DNA of 37,480 nt from Aeromicrobium choanae (GTDB taxonomy: Bacteria; Actinomycetota; Actinomycetes; Propionibacteriales; Nocardioidaceae): NCBI GenBank assembly GCA_029265505.1, contig JAJUII010000004.1, forward strand, positions 1 through 37,480, given 5' to 3'. This document shows positions 8,065 through 18,142 of this stretch, one piece after another. Numbering within the stretch: the stretch's first letter is position 1; each line of letters opens with the position of its first letter. The notes under the pieces were generated by a model that was not told where the DNA came from, ran no database searches, and saw only the letters and a program-made list of their open reading frames with translations. A program made the position numbers and the translations under genes.

Positions 8065-10568
8065 TGAGCTCGCACCAGCCCCCCGGTACGTCCGACCCGA
8101 TCGACCGCACCCGGTGGCCCGTCGATCCGTGGCGCCTGGTGGAGGCGTTCCCCGACCCGAAGGACCTGGGCGTCACCGAGACCCTGTTCTCGGTCGGCAA
8201 CGGCTACCTCGGGATGCGCGGCAACGTCGCCGAAGGACGTGACTCGCACACCCACGGGACGTTCATCAACGGCTTCCACGAGACCTGGGAGATCCACCAC
8301 GCCGAGGAGGCGTACGGGTTCGCGCGGGTCGGCCAGACGATCGTCAACGCGCCGGACGCCAAGATCATCCGGCTGTACGTCGACGACGAGCCGCTGCTCG
8401 TCAGCGTCGCCGATCTGCTCGAGTACGAGCGATCGCTCGACTTCCGCGACGGCGTGCTGCGCCGCGAGATGATCTGGCGCACGCCCTCCGGCAAGCGAGC
8501 CAAGGTCGTCTCCGAGCGGATGGTCTCCTTCACCGAGCGCCACCTGGCCGTGTTGCGGTTCGAGGTCACGATGCTGGACGACCCCGCCCCCATCACCCTT
8601 TCCTCGCAGATCCTCAACCGTCAGGACGGCGAGGACGAGTACCACGTCCGGTCCAAGGCGATGGGCGAGGGCCACGACCCGCGCAAGTCCGACGGCTTCG
8701 ACCGACGCGTGCTCGACCCCAAGCAGCAGTGGGCCGACGAGGAGGCGGGCCGGGTCATGCTCGGGTTCCGGTGCGTCGAGAGCGGCATGACCCTCGCGGT
8801 CGCCGCGCACCACGAGCTCGATACCGAGAACGACCACACCCACCGCGTCCACGTCGAGGGCGACCTGGCGAAGGTGTCGTACCGCATCGCGGCCCAGCCG
8901 GGTGTCCCGGTCCGACTGACCAAGCTCGTCTCGTACCACACCTCGCGCGGTGTTCCCGTGCGCGAGCTGTTCGACCGGTGCCACCGGACCCTCGACCGTG
9001 CCTTCGAGGAAGGCGTCGAGCGGCAGTACGAGGAGCAGCGCGAGTGGCTCACCGCCTTCTGGGAGCGCTCCGACGTCGAGGTGCCGGGACACGACCACCT
9101 GCAGCAGGCGATCCGCTGGAACCTCTTCCAGGTGGCGCAGGCCAGTGCCCGCGCCGAGGGCGTCGGGATCCCGGCGAAGGGGGTGACCGGCTCGGGCTAC
9201 AGCGGTCACTACTTCTGGGACGCCGAGATCTACGTGCTGCCCTTCCTGACGTACACGAGCCCGGACTACGCCCGCAACGCGCTGCGATTCCGCCACAGCC
9301 TGCTCGACGCGGCCCGTCGCCGCGCCGACGAGATGTCCCAGTCGGGCGCACTGTTCCCGTGGCGCACGATCAACGGCGAGGAGGCGTCGGCCTTCTACGC
9401 GGCGGGCACCGCGCAGTACCACATCGACGCCGACATCGCCTACGCGCTGACCCAGTACTACCTCGCCACCGGCGACGAGGACTTCATGGTCCGGCAGGGC
9501 ATCGACATCCTCGTCGAGACGGCGCGGATGTGGGTCGATCTGGGCTTCTGGCGCGACGAGGAGATCGGCACCTTCCACATCCACGGCGTGACCGGCCCCG
9601 ACGAATACACCACGGTCGTGAACGACAACCTGTTCACGAACGTCATGGCCCGGTTCAACCTGCGCGCCGCCGCCTACGCCGTGTCGCGACTGGCGGAGCG
9701 TGACGGTCCCGAGTACGAGCGGATGATGCGTCGACTGAACCTCGACCCGCAGGAGGTCGAGGACTGGAAGCGGGCGGCGCGCAACATGGCCATCCCGTAC
9801 GACGAGGCGCTCGGCGTGCACCCCCAGGACCAGCACTTCCTCGAGCGGGAGGTGTGGGACCTGGAGAACACGCCGCTGGAGAAGCGGCCGCTGCTGTTGA
9901 ACTACCACCCGCTGGTGATCTACCGGTTCCAGGTGATCAAGCAGGCCGACGTGGTGCTCGCGATGTACCTGCAGGGCAACCACTTCACCTACGACCAGAA
10001 GCGCGCCAACTTCGAGTACTACGACCCGATCACCACGGGTGACTCGACGCTCTCGGCGGTCGTGCAGTCGATCATCGCCGCGGAGGTCGGCTATCGCGAT
10101 CTGGCATACCGGTACTTCCTCGCGGCGCTGTTCGTCGACCTGGCCGACCGGCACCGCAACGCCACCGACGGGGTCCACGTGGCGTCGACCGGAGGCGTGT
10201 GGAGCATCCTCGCGTCGGGCTTCGGTGGGTTCCGCGACCACGAGGGCACCTACACCCTCGATCCGCGCCTGCCCGAGAGCTGGGACGAGATGATCTTCCG
10301 GGTCACGATCCACGGCACGCGCGTCCGGGTGACGGTGCGCCAGGACGCTCTGGAGCTGTTCGTCGAGGATCAGCAGCCGGACGCCGCGGGTCAGGTCGTC
10401 GATCCCCGGTTCGAGGTGCGCGGCACGTCGGTCACGGTCTCTCCCGGAGATCCGGTCGTCGTGCCACTGGAGGGCCAGGGACCCGCGATCGAGGGCACGC
10501 CACCGCCGGTCGCCGGTCGGCGCCGCGCCGACGGCACCGTCATCGCGGCCATCGTGCCGGGTCGCTGA
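8064..10568 (+). CDS. Glycoside hydrolase family 65 protein (trehalose/maltose/kojibiose-type disaccharide phosphorylase)
   Basis: FSVGNGYLGMRGN, GYSGHYFWDAEIYVLPFL, HIHGVTGPDEYTTVVNDNLFTN, KQADVVLAMYL, SIIAAEVG, GGVWSILASGFGG. Confidence 0.95.
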   Translation: MSSHQPPGTSDPIDRTRWPVDPWRLVEAFPDPKDLGVTETLFSVGNGYLGMRGNVAEGRDSHTHGTFINGFHETWEIHHAEEAYGFARVGQTIVNAPDAKIIRLYVDDEPLLVSVADLLEYERSLDFRDGVLRREMIWRTPSGKRAKVVSERMVSFTERHLAVLRFEVTMLDDPAPITLSSQILNRQDGEDEYHVRSKAMGEGHDPRKSDGFDRRVLDPKQQWADEEAGRVMLGFRCVESGMTLAVAAHHELDTENDHTHRVHVEGDLAKVSYRIAAQPGVPVRLTKLVSYHTSRGVPVRELFDRCHRTLDRAFEEGVERQYEEQREWLTAFWERSDVEVPGHDHLQQAIRWNLFQVAQASARAEGVGIPAKGVTGSGYSGHYFWDAEIYVLPFLTYTSPDYARNALRFRHSLLDAARRRADEMSQSGALFPWRTINGEEASAFYAAGTAQYHIDADIAYALTQYYLATGDEDFMVRQGIDILVETARMWVDLGFWRDEEIGTFHIHGVTGPDEYTTVVNDNLFTNVMARFNLRAAAYAVSRLAERDGPEYERMMRRLNLDPQEVEDWKRAARNMAIPYDEALGVHPQDQHFLEREVWDLENTPLEKRPLLLNYHPLVIYRFQVIKQADVVLAMYLQGNHFTYDQKRANFEYYDPITTGDSTLSAVVQSIIAAEVGYRDLAYRYFLAALFVDLADRHRNATDGVHVASTGGVWSILASGFGGFRDHEGTYTLDPRLPESWDEMIFRVTIHGTRVRVTVRQDALELFVEDQQPDAAGQVVDPRFEVRGTSVTVSPGDPVVVPLEGQGPAIEGTPPPVAGRRRADGTVIAAIVPGR

Positions 10569-10571
10569 GGG

Positions 10572-12182
10572 TCAGCTCGCGGGCGGGAGCGTCGCGGGCA
10601 CCCGGACCAGGACCACGCCGGGGTGTACCTCGGCGGTGATCTCCTGGCCCTCGCCTGCCGGATCGCCGTCCAGCTGCATCGGCACGGACTTCTCGGCGCG
10701 GACGTGGACGCGTCGGCCGCACATCCGGTGCAGGCGCTCGTCGTTGGTCTTGCGCCGGGTGATGACCCGGGCGACGATCGACAGCCAGCCGATGAAGCGC
10801 TTCGGGGCGACGACCACGACGTCGAGCAGGCCGTCGTCGATCTCGGCGTCCGGCAACAGCGGGATGCCCGCCTGGAGGAATCCGACGTTGCCGACGACGA
10901 CCGTCCGGGCCCGGAACCGCTGGGGCTCCTGGTCGTCGATGGTGATCTCGACCTTGGTGCGGGGGAAGGTGATCGCCTTCACCCCGGACACGAAGTAGGC
11001 CAGGTAGCCGACGCGCTTCTTCAGGTCCTCGTTGACGCCGGTCATGATCATGGCGTCCATGCCGAGTCCGGCCATCACCAGGAAGGACGTCTCGGTGCCG
11101 TTGTCGCTGCTGAAGGTGGCGAGGTCGATCGCGCGGTCCTGACCGGCGAACACCACGTCGAGCGCGTCGCGGGTGTTCACCGGGATGTCGAGATTGCGGG
11201 CCAGCAGGTTGCCCGTCCCGTGGGGGAGGACGCCGACCGCCACGCCGGACCGGGCGGCGGTCTCGCAGACCGCGCGGACCGTGCCGTCGCCGCCGGCCGC
11301 GATGATCATGTCGACGTCGGCCTCGAGCGCGGCTCGGGTCTGGCCGTAGCCGGGGTCCTCGACGCTGGTCTCGAACCAGCGGGGCTCGTCCCAGCCGTGC
11401 TGGGCTCCGACCTGGCGCACCTTGGCCTTGAACTCCTCGACGTCACCGACCTTGGCCGGATTGAGCACGACCGCCGCGCGTCGTCGACCCGAGCCCGTCA
11501 GGACCGCCCACTCGGTCGGCAGCCGACCCTTGCCCCGCACCAGCACGTGCCACAGCAGCAGCGGGACGAATCCACCGAACGCCACGCCCGCGACCACGTC
11601 GCTGACGTGGTGGACGCCCAGCAGGACCCGGTCGGCCATGACGAGCACGGCGAGCGTGATCCACAACGTGAGCAGCAGACGTCGGCGCAGGCCGCGACCG
11701 GTCGTCACGATGGTCAGCAGGCCCAGGACGGTGAACACGACGCCGGCGCCGGCGGCGTGCCCGCTCGGGAACGACCAGCCGCCGATCTCGTGCAGGGGGC
11801 TGTCCCAGACGGGGCGCTCCCGCTGCACCAGGAGCTTGACGAGGTAGTTGCCGCCGATGACCACGGCTCCGCTGAGGACCGTCCAGCCTGCCAGCAGGCG
11901 TTCACCGCGCCACCACAGCAGCGCGGCCACCACCGCGAGCACGATGCCGGCCGCCCAGTTGTTCGTGAGCACGGCGATGACGTCGAGGGTGTCGACGAGC
12001 CAGGGACGGGAGGCGCTGACGTCGTAGGCCCACTGCGCGACCGACTCGTCACGCGCGACGAGCGGCTGCCACCGGTTCCACACGAGCACGGTCAGGCCGA
12101 GGAACACGATCGCCTGGACGCTGAGGACCGTCGGCGTCAGGTACGGCCGGTCGCCGTCCGCGCGCCGCAGGTCGATGGTCAC
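10572..12182 (-). CDS. Bifunctional PAP2 phosphatase / diacylglycerol kinase-like (lipid kinase) fusion
   Basis: PAP2 motifs KLLVQRERP, PSGHAAGAG, HHVSDVVAG followed by DAGK motifs AAGGDGTVRAVCE, GVLPHGTGNLLARNLDIP. GTG start at 12182 (VTIDLRRADGDRPYLTP). Confidence 0.93.
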   Translation of the reverse strand: MTIDLRRADGDRPYLTPTVLSVQAIVFLGLTVLVWNRWQPLVARDESVAQWAYDVSASRPWLVDTLDVIAVLTNNWAAGIVLAVVAALLWWRGERLLAGWTVLSGAVVIGGNYLVKLLVQRERPVWDSPLHEIGGWSFPSGHAAGAGVVFTVLGLLTIVTTGRGLRRRLLLTLWITLAVLVMADRVLLGVHHVSDVVAGVAFGGFVPLLLWHVLVRGKGRLPTEWAVLTGSGRRRAAVVLNPAKVGDVEEFKAKVRQVGAQHGWDEPRWFETSVEDPGYGQTRAALEADVDMIIAAGGDGTVRAVCETAARSGVAVGVLPHGTGNLLARNLDIPVNTRDALDVVFAGQDRAIDLATFSSDNGTETSFLVMAGLGMDAMIMTGVNEDLKKRVGYLAYFVSGVKAITFPRTKVEITIDDQEPQRFRARTVVVGNVGFLQAGIPLLPDAEIDDGLLDVVVVAPKRFIGWLSIVARVITRRKTNDERLHRMCGRRVHVRAEKSVPMQLDGDPAGEGQEITAEVHPGVVLVRVPATLPPAS

Positions 12183-12266
12183 AGGAGTCCCTCTCGTGTC
12201 GATGGCTCGCCATAGCGTAACCGCGCCGACGGCGCCGTGCGGGTCGTCCCTCGCTAGGCTGGCGAT

Positions 12267-13550
12267 GTGATCGATCCTCGACTGCTGCGTGACGACCCCG
12301 ACTTCCTCCGTGCCGCCCAGGAGCGCCGCGGCGAGTCGTCGGAGCTGATCGATCAGCTCGTCGCCGCCGACGAGGCGCGACGCCGGGCGATCGCCGACTT
12401 CGAGCGGGTACGCGCCGAGCAGAAGAGCCTGGGCAAGCAGATCGCCCGGGCGCAGGGGGAGGAGAAGCAGGCGCTGCTCGCCCGGACCAAGGAGCTCGCG
12501 GCGGAGGTCAAGGCGGCCGAGGCCGCCAAGACCGAGACCGCTCAGGCCTTCGACGCGCTCATGCGGTCGATCCCCAACCCGACCACCGAGGCGCCGCCCG
12601 GCGGCGAGGACGACTTCGTGGTGCTGGAGGAGATCGGCACCCGACGCGACTTCGACGCGGAGGGCTTCGCCCCGCGGGACCATCTCGAGATCGGCGAGGC
12701 GCTGGGCGCGATCGACGTCGAGCGTGGCGCCAAGGTGAGCGGCTCGCGGTTCTACTACCTGACCGGCGTCGGCGCGCAGTTGGAGCTGGCTCTGGTGCAG
12801 CTGGCGATGCAGACCGCCACCGAATGGGGCTTCACGCCCGTGATCCCGCCGGCGCTGGTCAAGCCCGAGGCGATGGACGGCACCGGATTCCTCGGTCAGG
12901 CCGCGGACGACGTCTACCGCCTGGAGAAGGACGACCTGTACCTCGTCGGCACCTCCGAGGTGCCGCTCGCGGCCTACCACTCCGGCGAGATTCTGCCGGC
13001 TGACTCGCTGCCGCGTCGCTATGCCGCGTTCAGCCCGTGCTTCCGGCGTGAGGCGGGCTCCTACGGCAAGGACACTCGCGGCATCTTCCGCGTGCACTGG
13101 TTCGACAAGGTCGAGATGTTCGTCTACACGACGCTCGACGAGGCCGCCGCCGAGCACGAGCGGCTGCTCGGCTGGGAGAAGGCCTGGCTGCAGAAGCTCG
13201 AGCTGCCCTTCCGGGTCATCGACGTCGCGGCCGGCGACCTGGGCATGTCCGCGGTGCGCAAGTTCGACTGCGAGGCGTGGATCCCGTCGCAGGGCAAGTA
13301 CCGCGAGCTGACCTCGACCTCGAACTGCACACAGTTCCAGTCACGACGCCTGGACGTCCGCACCCGCGCCGCCGGCGAGGAGTCCACGACGCACGTGGCG
13401 ACGCTGAACGGGACGCTGTGCGCGATGACCCGCACCATCGTCGCCCTGCTGGAGAACGGCCAGCAGGCCGACGGCTCGGTGCGGCTGCCCGCTGCGCTGC
13501 ACCCGTACCTCGGCGAGGTGCTCCGGCCGGTCGATGCGGGAGGCGATTGA
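12267..13550 (+). CDS. serS: Seryl-tRNA synthetase
   Basis: [23 protein letters not shown] coiled-coil arm; class II motifs [63 protein letters not shown]. Confidence 0.98.
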   Translation: MIDPRLLRDDPDFLRAAQERRGESSELIDQLVAADEARRRAIADFERVRAEQKSLGKQIARAQGEEKQALLARTKELAAEVKAAEAAKTETAQAFDALMRSIPNPTTEAPPGGEDDFVVLEEIGTRRDFDAEGFAPRDHLEIGEALGAIDVERGAKVSGSRFYYLTGVGAQLELALVQLAMQTATEWGFTPVIPPALVKPEAMDGTGFLGQAADDVYRLEKDDLYLVGTSEVPLAAYHSGEILPADSLPRRYAAFSPCFRREAGSYGKDTRGIFRVHWFDKVEMFVYTTLDEAAAEHERLLGWEKAWLQKLELPFRVIDVAAGDLGMSAVRKFDCEAWIPSQGKYRELTSTSNCTQFQSRRLDVRTRAAGEESTTHVATLNGTLCAMTRTIVALLENGQQADGSVRLPAALHPYLGEVLRPVDAGGD

Positions 13551-14336
13551 GTGTCCTGGCGTCCCCGGCTCGTGGCGCTGGACGTCGACGGCACCATCGT
13601 CGATCACCGCAACCAGCTCAGCCCCGCCGTCAAGGAGGCGATCCTCGCTCTGCGTGAGCAGGGCGTCGCGATCGTGATCGCCACCGGTCGAGCCGTGCCG
13701 GGCGTCTACGACGTGCTGGACAAGCTCGGATTCCGTGAGGGGCTCGGCGTGGCGAGCAACGGGTCGGTCGTCTTCGGGGTCGACCCGTTCGAAGTCGTGC
13801 AGACGACCACGTTCGACGCGCGCGAGGCGGTGCGCCGCGTGCTGGAGCGGGTCCCCGAGGCGCTCGTCGCCGTCGAGGAGGTCGGCGTGGGATACCGGGT
13901 GAACCGGGCCTTCCCCCAGGGCGAGATCACCGGCGAGATCATCCTCGACGAGGTCGAGCGGATGGTCTCCCAGCCGGTCACTCGTGTCGTCGTGCGCGCG
14001 CCCGACCACGACCGCGAGGAGTTCTCCACCCTCGTGGAGGACCTCGGGCTGGACGGCACCAACTACTACATCGGCTACACCGCCTGGCTGGATCTCGCCC
14101 CGGAGGGCGTCTCCAAGGCCTCCGGCCTCGAGACGGTCTGCCGCGTCATGGGGCTGACCGCCGCCGACGTCCTCGCCGTGGGCGACGGCCACAACGACCA
14201 CGAGATGCTCCAGTGGGCCGGCCGCGGCGTCGCCATGGGCCAAGCCCCCGACGAGGTCAAGGCCGTCGCCGACGACGTCACCGCCCCCGTCGAGGCCGAC
14301 GGCCTCGCCCTCGAACTGCGCCGCTGGCTGGATTGA
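13551..14336 (+). CDS. Cof-type HAD-IIB family hydrolase
   Basis: LVALDVDGTIVDHRNQLSPAVKEAI, VIATGRAVPGVYDVLDKLG, VLAVGDGHNDHEMLQWAGRGVAMGQAPDEVKAVADDVTAP. Confidence 0.93.
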   Translation: MSWRPRLVALDVDGTIVDHRNQLSPAVKEAILALREQGVAIVIATGRAVPGVYDVLDKLGFREGLGVASNGSVVFGVDPFEVVQTTTFDAREAVRRVLERVPEALVAVEEVGVGYRVNRAFPQGEITGEIILDEVERMVSQPVTRVVVRAPDHDREEFSTLVEDLGLDGTNYYIGYTAWLDLAPEGVSKASGLETVCRVMGLTAADVLAVGDGHNDHEMLQWAGRGVAMGQAPDEVKAVADDVTAPVEADGLALELRRWLD

Positions 14337-14338
14337 AG

Positions 14339-14415
14339 TTTCCCCGGTTAACCGGGGAAACCAACTCTTCACGAGGGAAACTTCCCTCGTTCCGTGCCAG
14401 AGAACCTCGTGAAGT
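14339..14415 (+). repeat. Left 77-bp composite inverted repeat (IR-L) flanking the AbiEi-like gene
   Basis: TTTCCCCGGTTAACCGGGGAAACC...GGAAACTTCCCTC...AGAACCTCGTGAAGT; matches the reverse complement of 15467-15543 in 63/77 positions without gaps. Confidence 0.9.
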
Positions 14416-15392
14416 CACGGGATCGTCGTGCGTCGTGGTCGACCGTAGAGGCGGCGCGACTGCTCCATCGCGGCGCGAATCCTCTGGCAGGTCGCTTTCG
14501 GCGAATTGAGATCGGCATAGATCCAGCGGCTCATTCCCCGAGGGATCTCGCGAATGCGATCTTCGCGTCGCTTCTCCTCCACCAGCACCTGGCCCAGGTC
14601 GGCCCCCGAGTACGGGTTCAGACGGCCGTACTTCACCAAGCCGTCGAACTCGCCGCAGTGCCAGAAGTCCTCCCAGTCGAAGTCGACCCGCCCGAGCAGC
14701 CCGCCGTGCCCGTCGAAGAAGTCGACCTGCATACGCGGGATCGGCAGACCGCCCATGCGGAACATGTAGACCGACCGGACCTCCCCCACGGATTCGCACT
14801 CCGGCGCCGCCCACATCAACGCGAGGCGGACCTTCGCGACGCCCGGCCAGCGGGACATGGCATCCAGACGGTCGAGGAGCTCGGCCTCGTCGGCGCCTTG
14901 GCGGAGGAGGTGCGACACCTGAACCATCCCGGCTTCGGTACCGGCGATCGAGGCGGTCTCCAGGACCGCCCGAGACGGGATGACCAGTCGGTGACCGTCG
15001 ACCTCGACCACGTCCTCCTCCGGCAGCCGACCGCCGTGGTGGACGACCTTCGCCTCGGTTCGCGCGGTCGTCCGGTCCGGCCTGGTGACGTGCACCGTCT
15101 CCAGGTCGAGCCCGAACGAGACGCCGGTGTGGATGACGGCCGCCGAGTGATGGCTGATGACGACGTCCGCCGGCAGCTTGTCCTGAGCGGCGAAGGCGAG
15201 GATGCGGTGCCGCTCCTCGGGCGACAGGCCCTCATGCCCGCGCGGAGCGTAGGTCCCCGGGCGCAGACGCACGAGCACCTTGGACCTGATCGCGTCGCGG
15301 ATCTGACGATCGTCGAAGCCGAGGTCGAGGAGGTCGGGGCGTCGGATGTATCCGCCGCGGTGCTGCGCGAGTGATGCGAAGAAGTCGTCCAT
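14415..15392 (-). CDS. Solitary AbiEi-like (type IV TA antitoxin-domain) protein with C-terminal DUF559/PD-(D/E)XK-like region
   Basis: N-term MDDFFASLAQHRGGYIRRPDLLDLGFDDRQIRDAIRSKVLVRLRPGTYAPRG (AbiEi-type wHTH); C-term VDFDW...CGEFDGLVKYGR...EEKRREDRIREIPRGMSRWIYADL, resembling DUF559/Vsr-like. The ORF can extend to a GTG at 15488 inside the right repeat. Confidence 0.78.
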   Translation of the reverse strand: MDDFFASLAQHRGGYIRRPDLLDLGFDDRQIRDAIRSKVLVRLRPGTYAPRGHEGLSPEERHRILAFAAQDKLPADVVISHHSAAVIHTGVSFGLDLETVHVTRPDRTTARTEAKVVHHGGRLPEEDVVEVDGHRLVIPSRAVLETASIAGTEAGMVQVSHLLRQGADEAELLDRLDAMSRWPGVAKVRLALMWAAPECESVGEVRSVYMFRMGGLPIPRMQVDFFDGHGGLLGRVDFDWEDFWHCGEFDGLVKYGRLNPYSGADLGQVLVEEKRREDRIREIPRGMSRWIYADLNSPKATCQRIRAAMEQSRRLYGRPRRTTIP

Positions 15393-15466
15393 CCGACGAG
15401 CGTGATCGCGATGCCGATGCGCCTGAAGGCCCGCTTTCGCTCCTGTGGACGAGCCGATCGGTGTCC

Positions 15467-15545
15467 ACTTCGCGAGGTTCTTTGTCACTGAGTGAGGGAA
15501 GTTTCCCCCGCTCAGTGGCGGTTTCCCCGCTTAACCGGGGAAACC
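15467..15545 (-). repeat. Right composite inverted repeat (IR-R) flanking the AbiEi-like gene
   Basis: Reverse complement reads GGTTTCCCCGGTTAAGCGGGGAAACC...GGAAACTTCCCTC...AGAACCTCGCGAAGT, colinear with IR-L. Confidence 0.9.
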
Positions 15546-15640
15546 GACGGCCAGCGAACCGCTCGGCGCAGGAGAGGCGCCGCTCGTCGGTGTGGTCTGG
15601 CGCACACTCGCCGATTGCGGCACCGTGGACACGGCAGACT

Positions 15641-15656
15641 TGTGATTTGCGACACC
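15641..15656 (+). promoter_or_regulatory. Candidate CRP/GlxR-type operator upstream of acsA
   Basis: TGTGATTTGCGACACC versus TGTGA-N6-TCACA: perfect left half, GTG-N8-CAC core, 2 mismatches in the right half; 23 nt before the acsA start. Confidence 0.4.
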
Positions 15657-15678
15657 CCGAGAGTCCCCAGGAGGCCCC

Positions 15679-17646
<1,968 letters not shown>

Positions 17647-17716
17647 TCGGACGACCCGGCGGCGCGGCGGCGGTCTCGGGCAGCCGCCGCGCCTCCGTGT
17701 GGGTAGGCTCACGTCC

Positions 17717-18142
17717 ATGACCAAGACGACGGACGACCCCACGATCGGACGACTCGTCGCGGATGTCACCCGCGATCTCTCGGCGATCGTCCAGCACGAG
17801 ATCGCCCTGGCCAAGTCCGAGCTGAAGGTGAGCGTCCGCGCCGGCGGTCTCGGGATCGCGCTGATCGGGGCGGCGCTCTTCCTGCTGCTGTTGGTCCTGA
17901 TCCTCGGTTCGGTCACGATCGCGTACTTCCTGACGATGACCGGCCTGCACGCGGCGTGGGCGTTCCTCATCGTGACCGGCGTCTATCTGCTGCTGGCGGT
18001 CGTGCTCGGGCTCGTCGCCTGGACCCGGTTCAAGAAGGTCTCGGTGCCGGAGAAGACGATCGGTGCGGCGCGCCAGATCCCGTCCGCGCTGAGTCCGGGC
18101 CCCACGCCCGGTCAGCGGGTCAAGGGCGCACGACGCGCGTGA
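17717..18142 (+). CDS. Phage holin family (YqjE/actinobacterial holin superfamily III-like) membrane protein
   Basis: Start MTKTTDDPTIGRLVADVTRDLSAIVQHEIALAKSEL then two hydrophobic TM spans. Confidence 0.75.
   Translation: MTKTTDDPTIGRLVADVTRDLSAIVQHEIALAKSELKVSVRAGGLGIALIGAALFLLLLVLILGSVTIAYFLTMTGLHAAWAFLIVTGVYLLLAVVLGLVAWTRFKKVSVPEKTIGAARQIPSALSPGPTPGQRVKGARRA

Noticed and set aside
10572-13157. 861-aa minus-strand ORF covering PAP2-DAGK and the serS region
   Set aside because: The N-terminal half is antisense to serS with Arg/Gly/His-rich noise composition; the real start is the GTG at 12182.
14213-14509. ORFs reading FPRLTGET...RGKLPS...EPREV at both ends of the AbiEi-like gene
   Set aside because: These peptides are simply translations of the inverted repeats; not credible genes. 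Useful only as a tag for finding other repeat copies in annotated proteomes.
17717-18142. Phage holin family gene as prophage evidence
   Set aside because: This family is a common chromosomal membrane protein in actinobacteria; no phage structural, integrase or lysis genes nearby.
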